Shown here one piece after another: positions 44,522 to 51,499 of a stretch of DNA of 51,499 nt. The notes below the pieces were generated by a model. It made no database searches and was not told where the DNA came from. It was given only the letters and a program-made list of their open reading frames with translations. The stretch comes from Rhodothermia bacterium (GTDB taxonomy: Bacteria > Bacteroidota > Rhodothermia > Rhodothermales > JAAAOL01): the NCBI GenBank assembly GCA_030428385.1, contig JAUIDY010000031.1, forward strand, positions 1 through 51,499, read 5' to 3'. Position 1 is the first letter of the stretch, and every line of letters starts with the position of its first letter. Made by a program: the position numbers and the translations under genes.

Positions 44522-45844
44522 TTAGGAAGAGGACGGGGTGGTACGCGACAGCATCAACCAGCCCGCAACCCCCGCAATGACCGACGCGACCAGGATACCA
44601 ACTTTTGCGCTGTCCAACACGGCTGCATCCACAAAGGCGAGGTTGGCAATAAACAACGACATCGTAAATCCTATGCCGCACAGAAAGCTAACGCTATAGA
44701 TGTGCCGCCATGTCATGCCTTCGGGCAATTCCGCCCACCCCAGCTTGACAGCCACCCACGCAAAGCCTGTCACGCCGATCTGCTTGCCAAAAAACAACCC
44801 AAAGATAATGCCCAGGGTGACAGAATTCGTAAACGCATCGCCAAGATTTCCTCCTAACGCCACACCCGCATTCGCAAGGGCGAAGAGTGGCATAATGAGA
44901 AAAGCGACCCAGCCATGCAACGCATGCTCCATGCGCAAGAGAGGCGTTTCGATATGTTCACATGCCTCCTCCAGCGAATGCACCGCCGCCCGCTGATCAG
45001 CCGTCGGCTCCGTTTTTCCTGGTTTTACGTCTCGCGAAAAAATATCCAGGAAGTGTTTGCTGTCTTCCAAGAAGTCGGGCGCGTCAATCCGGCGCCGTGC
45101 GGGAATGGTCATCGCCAGCAAAACGCCTGCGATGGTGGCATGGACACCCGACTTGAGAAACGCCACCCAGAGCCCAATTCCCAGAATGACATACACGGCC
45201 GGACGATACACCCCCGTTCGGTTGGCAATGATAAGCGCGAGCAAAAACACGCCGCCTATTCCAAGAGCCACAAATGACAGCTTGGACGTGTAGAAAAAAG
45301 CGATCACGAGCACGGCTCCCAGGTCATCCACGATGGCAAGAGCCGTCAGAAAGACTTTGAGTGCCAATGGGGCACGTTTGCCCATCAAGGCCAGCACCCC
45401 CAACGCAAAGGCGATGTCGGTCGCCATGGGAATGCCCCATCCGCTGATGGTGGGTGTGCCTGCGTTAAACGCAACGTAGATCAATGCCGGAGCCACCATG
45501 CCACCGAGCGCCCCTGCCAAAGCCAGGGCCGCTTTTTTGGGCGACGCCAATTCCCCCGTCAGCACTTCCCGCTTGATTTCTAGCCCAACGAGAAAGAAAA
45601 AGATGGCCATCAGCCCGTCGTTGATCCACAGCAACAGCGGCTTGCTAATCACCAGGCTGCCCGCTCCCATCGTAACGGTAGTTTCCCAGAGCGCATAATA
45701 GGCGGAGGCAAACGGCGTGTTGGCCCAGATCAGCGCAACGACGGCGCAAATAAGCAGCAATATCCCGCCCGCTGCCTCTAGCTTAAAAAACGAGGTAAAA
45801 GGGCGTAACAGGGTCGCTGTGGATTGGGTGTCGGTGGTTTTCAT
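44522..45844 (-). CDS. nhaA: Na+/H+ antiporter NhaA
   Basis: A 440-residue inner-membrane antiporter that expels Na+ in exchange for H+, usually at alkaline pH. Key acidic residues are present: Asp143 in ATDIAFALG (E. coli Asp133) and Asp173-Asp174 in AIVDDLGAVLVI (E. coli Asp163-164). About twelve helices are visible; a charged loop near residues 255-300 (DFLEDSKHFLDIF) is longer than in E. coli. It lies between the EIIA-fused antiporter and the KefB-like antiporter, 20 nt before the latter, so it is cotranscribed with it. Confidence 0.95.
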   Translation of the reverse strand: MKTTDTQSTATLLRPFTSFFKLEAAGGILLLICAVVALIWANTPFASAYYALWETTVTMGAGSLVISKPLLLWINDGLMAIFFFLVGLEIKREVLTGELASPKKAALALAGALGGMVAPALIYVAFNAGTPTISGWGIPMATDIAFALGVLALMGKRAPLALKVFLTALAIVDDLGAVLVIAFFYTSKLSFVALGIGGVFLLALIIANRTGVYRPAVYVILGIGLWVAFLKSGVHATIAGVLLAMTIPARRRIDAPDFLEDSKHFLDIFSRDVKPGKTEPTADQRAAVHSLEEACEHIETPLLRMEHALHGWVAFLIMPLFALANAGVALGGNLGDAFTNSVTLGIIFGLFFGKQIGVTGFAWVAVKLGWAELPEGMTWRHIYSVSFLCGIGFTMSLFIANLAFVDAAVLDSAKVGILVASVIAGVAGWLMLSRTTPSSS

Positions 45845-45923
45845 GGGTTATGGATCGTTCAAAATGGTTCAAGTTAAGCCGTTCCTTGGCCAGGTGCTGT
45901 GCTGCATTACAAGTACCTCGTTT

Positions 45924-45941
45924 AAAGCGATCGTTCGCTTT
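45924..45941 (-). terminator. Weak hairpin downstream of the EIIA-fused antiporter gene
   Basis: Perfect 7-bp stem (aaagcga 45924-45930, tcgcttt 45935-45941, 4-nt loop) in the gap before nhaA. The T-tail is short, so it may attenuate instead of stopping transcription. Confidence 0.35.
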
Positions 45942-45966
45942 GCAGCCTATGCGTTTGGGAGCCCCT

Positions 45967-48270
45967 CTACCCTTCTTGCCGGGCGAAGGGAGGGGGGGGC
46001 GGGGGGGCGGTTTCTGGCAGCCGTCGCCGCTCCGCCGACAGCACGAGTTCGCGCAGTGCATCGGCGTCGGGAGCCAGCAGCCAATCGCGCTCGAAGTCGG
46101 GGCGCTGTACCACCTGGGCAATGGCGGAGAGGGTGCGGAGATGACGGTTGCGCATGTCGTCGGAGCCCACCAGGATAAACAGCATGTGCACGTGCTCGGG
46201 ATCATCGGGAAACGCAATGCCTTCGCGGCACCGGACTATCATCATCTCAAACTTCCCTTCTCCTTCGAGGCGGACGTGGGGAATGGCCATGCCCGGAAAC
46301 AGCACGGAGGTGCGAACCGCTTCCCGGCTCTGGAACTTGTTGGCCAGATGATCCACTGCCATGTCCAACCGGGGCGCAAGCAGTCCCGCCGTCATCCCAA
46401 AAAATGCGTCGAGGCTGGTGGCGCGTTCTAAATCCAACACCGGACACGTCTCCACGAGCCGATCAAACACGTCTTTGCGCCCGGTCTGCGAGGCGGCGCG
46501 CAACAGCACCACCCGGTCCTGCACTTCCAGATCCAGGTCAGCAAAAAACGGCAGATACGCACCCTGACGCTCCACCCCGAGCGGCAGGCTCGCTTCCTCG
46601 CGTTGCAAGGCATCAAACAGAACCTGCGCCGACACTTTTTCCTCTATCAACAGCCGGGACCGTTCCACGTCTTCGTGGCTGATGCGAAAATCCCACGAAG
46701 CTAGGTCCAGGGAACGCCCAAAAAGGGTGGTAGCATGGAGGTATTGCGTCAGGGCCGAATGGCCTTCGTCGTCTCCCAGGTTGACCAGGTGAACCTCGGG
46801 CACGTAATACACGGTGCGGGCGACCTGTGCGACCAGTGCGTTCACCTCGGCATTGGCCGTAAACGCAAGCAGGCGTTTGGCCTTGGCTGCCTGCGCATCG
46901 CTGAGCACCTGTTCATCGAGCGCGTTGCCATTCACCACCTGAAGCCCATCCGCCTCCGCGAAGGCACAGCGTTCCTTGTTGCGGTCCACCATCCACACGG
47001 GCTGCGACCGTGCCAACAAACGCCCTACGGCCCGTGCCGTAGGACCTGCCCCAACGATAACAACCCCTTCCCGCTCTTCATCGGAGCGAATGAGTTCTCC
47101 CCGACGCTGTAGCCAATCGGTGCCCCATTTTAAGAATAGCGGCACGGTTGCCGTGGTGAAGATGGCCATGAACACCAGGATGGAAAAAATGGTCGGCGAA
47201 ATAAGCCCCATGCTCAGGCCAATCTGCGCCACAATAATTTCGACGGCACCTCGTCCGTTCATGCCTGCGCCAATGGTCAACCCTTCCCGCCAACCGTAGC
47301 CCGTGGGGAGATAAAACAAAGCCGTACCTACAATCTTACCAACTGTTGCCACCCCCACTACAGCAATCAGCAACCCGAGGTCGGTAGAAAAAACATCGAG
47401 CGAAACGGCAAAGCCCGCTGTGACGAAAAAGATGGGCGCTAGAAAGCCGAGGGAGGCGTCGCGGACCAGCCCCATGAGTTCGTGGGAGCGCGTCCTCCCA
47501 AACACGTTTTCTCTTAGAAACAACCCGGCCAAGAAAGCCCCTAGAATCCCGTGCATCCCAGCCAGTTCGGCCATCTCGGCGTACAGCAAGGAGATAACGA
47601 GTACCAGCGTAAACAAGGCCGTCCGTTGCAAACTTTTAACCTGCCCGAGCCACCGCCCCACCACAGGAAACACCTTTATTCCCAGCAGCGCCGCCACGCC
47701 AAAGAACAACACCGCCTTACCCGCAACCCAAACCAAACCAACCGCATCTAGCTCTGCCGCTTCTGCTACCCCAATCACCCCCGCAAACATCACCAGCGAG
47801 AGCGTATCCGCAATGAGGGCCCCCGCCATCATCACATGGGCAATGCGGGTGTCGAGCAGCTTCAGGTCGACCAAAATGCGCGACTTGGTAGCGAGCGACG
47901 TGACACCCGCCGCGATCCCAACAAAAATACCGGCCATGGTGGTCCCGCCGGCCCAAACCACCACCAGATAGGCTCCCACAAAAGGGGTTATAAATCCGCC
48001 AATGGCGGCCAAGAAACCCGCCTTCGAAGCCCGGCCCAACTCTTTCGGGTCGATCTCCATGCCGATGTATACCATCATCAGTAGGATGCCTACCTCTGCC
48101 AAAACAGCAAGGGCCTCACTGCCTTCGAGCCAACCCAACAAGGGCGGCCCCAGAATAATGCCCACAAGCAGTTCGCCCAACACCGACGGATAGCCGATGC
48201 GGGATGCCAGGATACCGGCTCCCCACGCCGCGAGGAGCACAAAAAGAAGATTCAGAATAGAGAATTCCAT
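45967..48270 (-). CDS. CPA2 cation:proton antiporter fused to TrkA-N and PTS EIIA domains
   Basis: A 767-residue protein. Residues 1-385 are membrane-spanning (ILLMMVYIGMEIDPKEL, HGILGAFLAGLFLREN, GAGMNGRGAVEIIVAQIGL). From about 400 a TrkA-N domain follows (VVIVGAGPTARAVGRLLAR), then a TrkA-C-like stretch, and from about 620 a PTS EIIA type-2 domain with the phosphoacceptor His665 in FPGMAIPHVRLEG and NRHLRTLSAIAQVV after it. The C-terminus is a run of Pro from poly-G DNA, then FARQEG. EIIA fusion suggests control by PTSNtr-type phosphorylation or a role as phospho-carrier. It begins the antiporter cluster (NhaA, KefB-like follow). Confidence 0.88.
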   Translation of the reverse strand: MEFSILNLLFVLLAAWGAGILASRIGYPSVLGELLVGIILGPPLLGWLEGSEALAVLAEVGILLMMVYIGMEIDPKELGRASKAGFLAAIGGFITPFVGAYLVVVWAGGTTMAGIFVGIAAGVTSLATKSRILVDLKLLDTRIAHVMMAGALIADTLSLVMFAGVIGVAEAAELDAVGLVWVAGKAVLFFGVAALLGIKVFPVVGRWLGQVKSLQRTALFTLVLVISLLYAEMAELAGMHGILGAFLAGLFLRENVFGRTRSHELMGLVRDASLGFLAPIFFVTAGFAVSLDVFSTDLGLLIAVVGVATVGKIVGTALFYLPTGYGWREGLTIGAGMNGRGAVEIIVAQIGLSMGLISPTIFSILVFMAIFTTATVPLFLKWGTDWLQRRGELIRSDEEREGVVIVGAGPTARAVGRLLARSQPVWMVDRNKERCAFAEADGLQVVNGNALDEQVLSDAQAAKAKRLLAFTANAEVNALVAQVARTVYYVPEVHLVNLGDDEGHSALTQYLHATTLFGRSLDLASWDFRISHEDVERSRLLIEEKVSAQVLFDALQREEASLPLGVERQGAYLPFFADLDLEVQDRVVLLRAASQTGRKDVFDRLVETCPVLDLERATSLDAFFGMTAGLLAPRLDMAVDHLANKFQSREAVRTSVLFPGMAIPHVRLEGEGKFEMMIVRCREGIAFPDDPEHVHMLFILVGSDDMRNRHLRTLSAIAQVVQRPDFERDWLLAPDADALRELVLSAERRRLPETAPPPPPPFARQEG
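45981..46007 (+). other. Poly-G tracts, quadruplex-capable, in the antiporter 3' end
   Basis: G3, G3, G8 and G7 runs (45981-45983, 45988-45990, 45992-45999, 46001-46007) with loops of 4, 1 and 1 nt. On the coding strand they are C-runs, encoding the proline tail of the EIIA-fused antiporter. Confidence 0.6.
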
Positions 48271-48522
48271 GAGCGTACCAGATACAAAAACGGAACGGAA
48301 GCCTTCGTGGATAACAAGAAGGTGAAGAGCGCAAGAGGGGGATGCGCATCCGCTTTGTAGAAGTACCTGGGGCGATGATCAGCCCGATGTGCAGTCGGCT
48401 AGGTCAATCGCAGGAGCGGCGCGCAGGGGCACCGGCGTTCATGGACCTGCAGCATACCCAACCACGGATGGGTGCGTCGGAGCACCGCTTTAAAATGAGA
48501 ATGCGTTTTCATGTGACGCAAG
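48271..48522. other. Intergenic before the antiporter cluster
   Basis: 252 nt with no convincing gene. It should hold the promoter of the EIIA-fused antiporter (minus strand). GTATCTGG just upstream of the ATG is only a poor match to TAnnTTTG. The remainder is GC-rich with short imperfect palindromes. Confidence 0.4.
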
Positions 48523-48777
48523 GTGGTTGGACTCTTTCAGACAGACGCCTATTACCCCAACTGCTACCGTTTAGGTTTCCACTGGAGAGCACCGAGCTAT
48601 CCTCGAACGCTGATTTCTGAAGCCTTCGAACAGATTCTTTACAACTTGGCGCTCGAACTTGACGTGACGGGTCCCGACGGGCTCGTGCTTCCGCTTCGCA
48701 GTCTGTTTGTGCACTCGTGGGCCATCGCATGGAGCGAGGGAACGCTACCTACAACTCCCGCACCCGAATATTTCTGA
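48523..48777 (+). CDS. Doubtful small ORF convergent with the DUF1080 lipoprotein
   Basis: An 84-codon frame starting at GTG, rich in Trp, Tyr, Phe and His (YYPNCYRLGFHWRAPSYPR, SLFVHSWAIAWSEG) with an AFEQILYNLALELD helix. Its 3' end overlaps the end of the convergent DUF1080 gene by 29 nt. There is no ribosome-binding site and no recognisable family, so it may be chance. It is listed because the region would otherwise be empty. Confidence 0.25.
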   Translation: MVGLFQTDAYYPNCYRLGFHWRAPSYPRTLISEAFEQILYNLALELDVTGPDGLVLPLRSLFVHSWAIAWSEGTLPTTPAPEYF

Positions 48778-49492
48778 ACCACACCGGATCGCCGTGGTCT
48801 TGAAGCGCGAGATGGCCTTCCGTGGCCAACCCGTAGTCGGGCCACTCGGTGAACTTGCTGTTTTGTACCCGCTCGTTCCAGTCGGCGCTGCCTAGTTCAT
48901 ACGCCACCACCTGCACCCCATTGAGCCAGTGCTCCACGTTCCGGTTGTTAACCACAATGCGGGTCTGGTTCCATTCGCCTGCTGGGTTTACAGCGCTGGA
49001 GTCGGACGGTGGGTGCAAGGCATAGTTGGCACCGGTGGTGCGGTCACGCCCGTTAGCGGCGTCGGGGTGGCAGCTATCATCCAGCACCTGAAATTCGGGG
49101 CCGGTATGGTAGGTGTTCGCGTACTGCTCGCTTTCTTGCACCAGGTAAAAGATGCCGCTGTTGCCACATTCGCTGATCTTCCATTCCAGCGAAAACTCGA
49201 AGTTGGCAAACATCTGCTTCGTGATGATGTCACCACCCGTGCCTTCGGCGTCGGGGTTGAAGAACAGCCCTTCTTCGTCTACCCCCCACTTGGCAGGCAG
49301 GCTATCGCTGCGGTATCCACGCCAGTTGGCTTCGAGGCTGGAGTAGGAGCCATCAAAAAGGGAAATCTCCATCGGTTCAGCAGGGACAGTTTCCGTCGGT
49401 GGTGTTGGTTCAACGGCGGTCTCTTCCTGCGGATTCGCACAAGCTGCCCAAACAAGCAGCGCGGCAAGCATAAAAAAGTGGGAGCGTTTCAT
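48749..49492 (-). CDS. DUF1080 (3-keto-disaccharide hydrolase-like) lipoprotein
   Basis: A 247-residue protein. The signal MKRSHFFMLAALLVWAAC has a lipobox (WAAC), so it is a lipoprotein, followed by a Pro/Glu/Thr linker and ISLFDGSYSSLEANWRGY. DUF1080 marks include FEFSLEWKISECGNSGIFYLV, YHTGPEFQVLDD, ANGRDRTTGANY and WNQTRIVVNNRNVEHWLNG, and it ends FRNIRVREL. Relatives act on keto-sugar substrates or simply bind carbohydrate; no catalytic claim is made. It shares orientation with the antiporters and the orphan gene at 49552. Confidence 0.88.
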   Translation of the reverse strand: MKRSHFFMLAALLVWAACANPQEETAVEPTPPTETVPAEPMEISLFDGSYSSLEANWRGYRSDSLPAKWGVDEEGLFFNPDAEGTGGDIITKQMFANFEFSLEWKISECGNSGIFYLVQESEQYANTYHTGPEFQVLDDSCHPDAANGRDRTTGANYALHPPSDSSAVNPAGEWNQTRIVVNNRNVEHWLNGVQVVAYELGSADWNERVQNSKFTEWPDYGLATEGHLALQDHGDPVWFRNIRVREL

Positions 49493-49551
49493 TTAAGGGT
49501 GCAGTCTTGATCAACAGAACGCCGTCAAGATAGCAAAAAAACGTACATCTG

Positions 49552-50280
49552 CTACGCCATCCCCTGTGGCGAAGACAAATACCGCATCAGCTTGCGTTTG
49601 GCCACGGGCAACGTGGTGGCCTCGAAGGGAAAGTCCAACTCGGTCGCGGCGAAGTACGTCGCCGGGTTCGGCAATTCCGGGATCTCGTTTACTAGTTCCA
49701 TTTTGATGCTCCGGGGCGACGGATACACATTCCTTCGGGAGACGCTGCGCACATAGGTCGTCCGGAGGCTACGGTACCGCTCGTCGGCGCGCGTAAAAAC
49801 GGAAAGTGAGTACTGCAATACATGCAGTTGGCTCGTCATACGATCCGGCACAATCAGATAGCCTTCTTCCACATACGAAGGCACAATCCCTACTTCTTCC
49901 AGGTGTAGGTTGTCGTCCACAAATTCAAAGATGGTGCGTCCTTCCTCGATGGCGTCTTGTACGAGCGGCAATGCCCACCGAATCAACTCTTCGAGCGTGT
50001 TCATCAGGTCGTCGCCCCATTGGGGTTGCTGCCGGATGAGTTGGGCGGTATTCCAATCAATGCCCTCGATGCTTCCGGGCGCGGCCTGATGGATCTGGTC
50101 GAGGTTGTCTACCATTTGCCGAAGGGTGCCAAAGAGTTGGATCAGGTCCGACAAAAACGGATACACGATGTTACGTGAAAACGCCTGCCGAACGTCCTGC
50201 AAACGCGCCAACACCTGATACTGGGCACGCTCCAGATCGTCCCCCGCACAGATGAAGTGTTCGATCCGTAATCCGTCCAT
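49552..50280 (-). CDS. Protein of unknown function behind a strong palindromic promoter
   Basis: A 242-residue soluble protein of unknown function. The start is ATG 50280, supported by GGGGAG six to eight nt upstream and by a promoter that would be inside the gene if a start at 50340 were used. The N-terminal 150 residues are mostly helical (DDLERAQYQVLARLQDVRQAF, SDLIQLFGTLRQMVDNLDQI, TLEELIRWALPLVQDAIEEG). The C-terminal part is strand-like (KMELVNEIPELPNPATYFAATELDFPFEATTLPVAKRK). There is no signal, membrane helix or known motif. The IS element lies upstream of its promoter. Confidence 0.7.
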   Translation of the reverse strand: MDGLRIEHFICAGDDLERAQYQVLARLQDVRQAFSRNIVYPFLSDLIQLFGTLRQMVDNLDQIHQAAPGSIEGIDWNTAQLIRQQPQWGDDLMNTLEELIRWALPLVQDAIEEGRTIFEFVDDNLHLEEVGIVPSYVEEGYLIVPDRMTSQLHVLQYSLSVFTRADERYRSLRTTYVRSVSRRNVYPSPRSIKMELVNEIPELPNPATYFAATELDFPFEATTLPVAKRKLMRYLSSPQGMA

Positions 50281-50317
50281 CAATCTCCCCTCAGTTTGTG
50301 AAGATAACGTGATGACA

Positions 50318-50330
50318 CCTATAGTATAGG
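50318..50330. promoter_or_regulatory. Palindrome over the -10 box, candidate operator
   Basis: CCTATA-g-TATAGG, perfect 6-bp arms around one central base, covering the -10 hexamer of the promoter of the 49552-50280 gene. A repressor bound here would block the promoter; no regulator gene is adjacent. Confidence 0.45.
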
Positions 50331-50351
50331 GTCTCGGCACTAAAGGGTCAA
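50323..50351 (-). promoter_or_regulatory. Canonical -35/-10 promoter of the orphan gene
   Basis: On the minus strand TTGACC (50346-50351), a 17-nt spacer and TATACT (50323-50328). Transcription would start about 36 nt before the ATG at 50280. Confidence 0.7.
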
Positions 50352-50466
50352 TGGATAAGCAGATGGTTCAATTTCTACAATACCCTTTTTTTCTTAATAT
50401 AACACGTATTTATTCCTATTATTTTTAGTCAATTATCACTTATTACAGAATAATAATATATTATCG
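50352..50466. other. AT-rich strip next to the insertion sequence
   Basis: Long T and A/T runs (cccttttttttctt, attatttttagtc, aataataatatatta), in sharp contrast to the GC-rich rest of the window. No gene is visible. It may be the IS target region or acquired DNA. Confidence 0.5.
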
Positions 50467-50472
50467 CTATTA

Positions 50473-50490
50473 ATGCGAATTAAGAGTTGA
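50473..50490 (+). repeat. Left terminal inverted repeat of the IS
   Basis: atgcgaattaagagttga pairs as an inverted copy of 51456-51473 (15 of 18). The transposase stop codon (50480-50482) lies within it. Confidence 0.7.
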
Positions 50491-51382
50491 AGGTGAGCAA
50501 GAGCATGGCAGCAGCGAGGCGACCGAAGACATGCACGAGCAACCCCCGATAGGAACGTACCTTCGAGGCGCACTGAATACCCGTCTTCTCATTGATCCAA
50601 CTGAAGAGCGACTCTATGGGCTGGCGCACTCGACTGACCGCCTCAGACCATAGCTGCTGTGCTGCCGACAAGTACGGCTGTCCCCTTTTCTTTTTGGCAG
50701 GCGTCAACATCTCGAGATCTTGCTCTCGGGCAAGACGTGCTTGCATGGGGCCATCGGCGTAGGCCTTGTCCCCATAAAGCTGCCCCCCTTTGAGGCGAGG
50801 CAACACCTGACGGAGCGCCATCAAGTCATTTTCGCTGCCCGACGTCAGCCCAATCCATGCAGGAACAGGCATCGCTGCACGTCGTCGCTGGCCGATAATG
50901 TGCAACTTCACGCCGTAGAAAAAGCTCTGCTTCGAGGCACAGTAGCCCTTGTCAGCCAGTTCAGGGGCCACTTTGGCGTGGGACGAACGCTTTTCATGGG
51001 CCACGATGATGGGCATGGAATCGACCAGGCCTACACACCGGGACGCTTCCTTGCGAGGCACCCTCACCAAGGCCTCTGCGATCAGCGGGGCGAAGAGGGC
51101 ACTAAGCCGGTTGAGTCGCTGGATGTAACCACCGTAGGAAGGCATTTCAGGAAACCAGTCGGCTAGATGATCGCCTGTGTAGTCGTAGATCTCGCGGATC
51201 GTACGTCGTTTTTGGATGATGCCGAAGAGGTAGATCGTGAGCACTTCTTGGTCGGTGAATCGGGGCTGGTGGTTGTTGCTCAGGCGCTGAGCGAGGGTCC
51301 AGAGTTGTTGCCGATAGCAGGTGCAGACGAACAGGTAAATACGAATGAGCGTAAGTTGCCAAGCCAGAGATGGCGTTTCCAT
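50480..51382 (-). CDS. DDE transposase, IS982-like
   Basis: A 300-residue transposase with a complete catalytic triad: Asp121 in GLVDSMPII, Asp205 in LYGDKAYAD and Glu257 in RVRQPIESLFSW. The middle KGYCASKQSFFYGVKLH resembles IS982-type enzymes; an IS5/ISL2-like origin is possible. The N-terminus (YRQQLWTLAQRLSNNHQPRFTDQEVLTIYLFGIIQKRRTI) is a helical DNA-binding part. The frame is intact with no frameshift, so the element may be active. The start codon lies inside the long hairpin at 51379-51450 and the stop inside the left end repeat. Confidence 0.85.
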   Translation of the reverse strand: METPSLAWQLTLIRIYLFVCTCYRQQLWTLAQRLSNNHQPRFTDQEVLTIYLFGIIQKRRTIREIYDYTGDHLADWFPEMPSYGGYIQRLNRLSALFAPLIAEALVRVPRKEASRCVGLVDSMPIIVAHEKRSSHAKVAPELADKGYCASKQSFFYGVKLHIIGQRRRAAMPVPAWIGLTSGSENDLMALRQVLPRLKGGQLYGDKAYADGPMQARLAREQDLEMLTPAKKKRGQPYLSAAQQLWSEAVSRVRQPIESLFSWINEKTGIQCASKVRSYRGLLVHVFGRLAAAMLLLTFNS

Positions 51383-51450
51383 GTTGCCAAGGGCGGTTTG
51401 TGTAAGAATGTGTTGGTAGCACCTTCTTCAAACCGTCTGCGGCAACATGG
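51379..51450 (-). promoter_or_regulatory. Long fold-back hairpin covering the transposase start codon
   Basis: Arms pair in three blocks: ccatgttgcc (51379-51388) with ggcaacatgg (51441-51450), cggtttg (51394-51400) with caaaccg (51429-51435), and aagaatgtg (51404-51412) with caccttctt (51420-51428, one mismatch); 25 of 26 positions pair, with a 7-nt loop. The ATG (51382-51380) is in the 3' arm of the transcript. Confidence 0.75.
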
Positions 51451-51455
51451 TTTTT

Positions 51456-51473
51456 CCAACCCTTAATTGGCAT
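51456..51473 (-). repeat. Right terminal inverted repeat of the IS
   Basis: ccaacccttaattggcat is the inverted partner of 50473-50490. With outer bases included the match runs to 51479. Confidence 0.7.
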
Positions 51474-51499
51474 TGTTAGAAGTGAAGAAGCCCCGGACG

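Larger units (their letters stand above)
50467..51479. mobile_element. Insertion sequence, IS982-like, apparently complete
   Basis: One DDE transposase gene is bounded by imperfect inverted repeats of about 24 nt: the left repeat begins near 50467 with ctattaatgcgaattaag, and the right repeat reads inverted as ctaacaatgccaattaagg (51479 inwards), 19 of 24 matching. The core 50473-50490 against 51456-51473 matches 15 of 18. No clear target-site duplication is seen. Family assignment rests on the transposase pattern and is tentative. Confidence 0.7.

Noticed and set aside
44502-44681. Extended N-terminus of the KefB-like antiporter
   Set aside because: It overlaps the nhaA 3' end in a Cys/Gly-rich stretch unlike the family; the membrane domain begins at the ATG 44501.

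Overview
The window is a chromosomal stretch from a GC-rich, Gram-negative bacterium of the Bacteroidota/Rhodothermota/Balneolota assemblage; Rhodothermota is my best guess, inferred and not proven. Four things point there: promoters with a TAnnTTTG -7 element (at 423-430 and 10220-10227), an AccD that lacks its zinc-finger cysteines, a BlaI plus M56-TonB pair, and a DUF5687-type ABC exporter. Outer-membrane functions (a beta-barrel, LolD, MlaE, TonB) show a double membrane. I see no rRNA, tRNA, CRISPR array or prophage.

Layout. 1-6.3 kb: the start of a sodium:solute symporter, an outer-membrane barrel, NadA, LolD, a sigma-54 response regulator and a YfgM-like TPR protein. 6.6-11.9 kb: gapA, pgk, an MscS channel, a dimethylargininase-like enzyme and a glycosyltransferase. 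11.9-22 kb: an envelope block with BlaI, M56-TonB, PbpC and a thioester alpha-2-macroglobulin. 22-25 kb: a lipoprotein-permease-ATPase exporter operon. 25-28 kb: polA. 28.2-31.9 kb: dTDP-sugar genes with an unknown gene inserted, then a HAD phosphatase. 31.9-42.3 kb: a fructosamine-kinase-like protein and a low-MW phosphatase, xseA, a YjbQ-like fusion, an EF-G paralogue, tsaB, accD, a small protein, mlaE and a DUF1080 protein. 42.5-48.3 kb: three cation/proton antiporters in a row, one fused to a PTS EIIA domain. 48.5-51.5 kb: a second DUF1080 protein, an orphan gene behind a strong canonical promoter, an AT-rich strip and a complete-looking insertion sequence.

How genes fit together. gapA and pgk are adjacent glycolytic steps, each closed by its own hairpin terminator. 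PbpC and alpha-2-macroglobulin form the known periplasmic defence and repair pair. The antiporter trio would handle Na+/K+ and pH. BlaI probably represses its own promoter and the overlapping M56-TonB gene through a palindrome inside that promoter.

The least explained signals are non-coding. The transposase start codon lies in a long fold-back hairpin. G-quadruplex-capable tracts sit at gene edges, two of them facing each other upstream of polA. Degenerate intergenic repeats with a period of about 7 nt recur. A palindrome sits on the -10 box of an unknown gene next to the IS. No clearly new multi-gene system stands out; the orphan genes at 29351, 40336 and 49552 and the YjbQ-like fusion at 34756 are the best protein-level unknowns.
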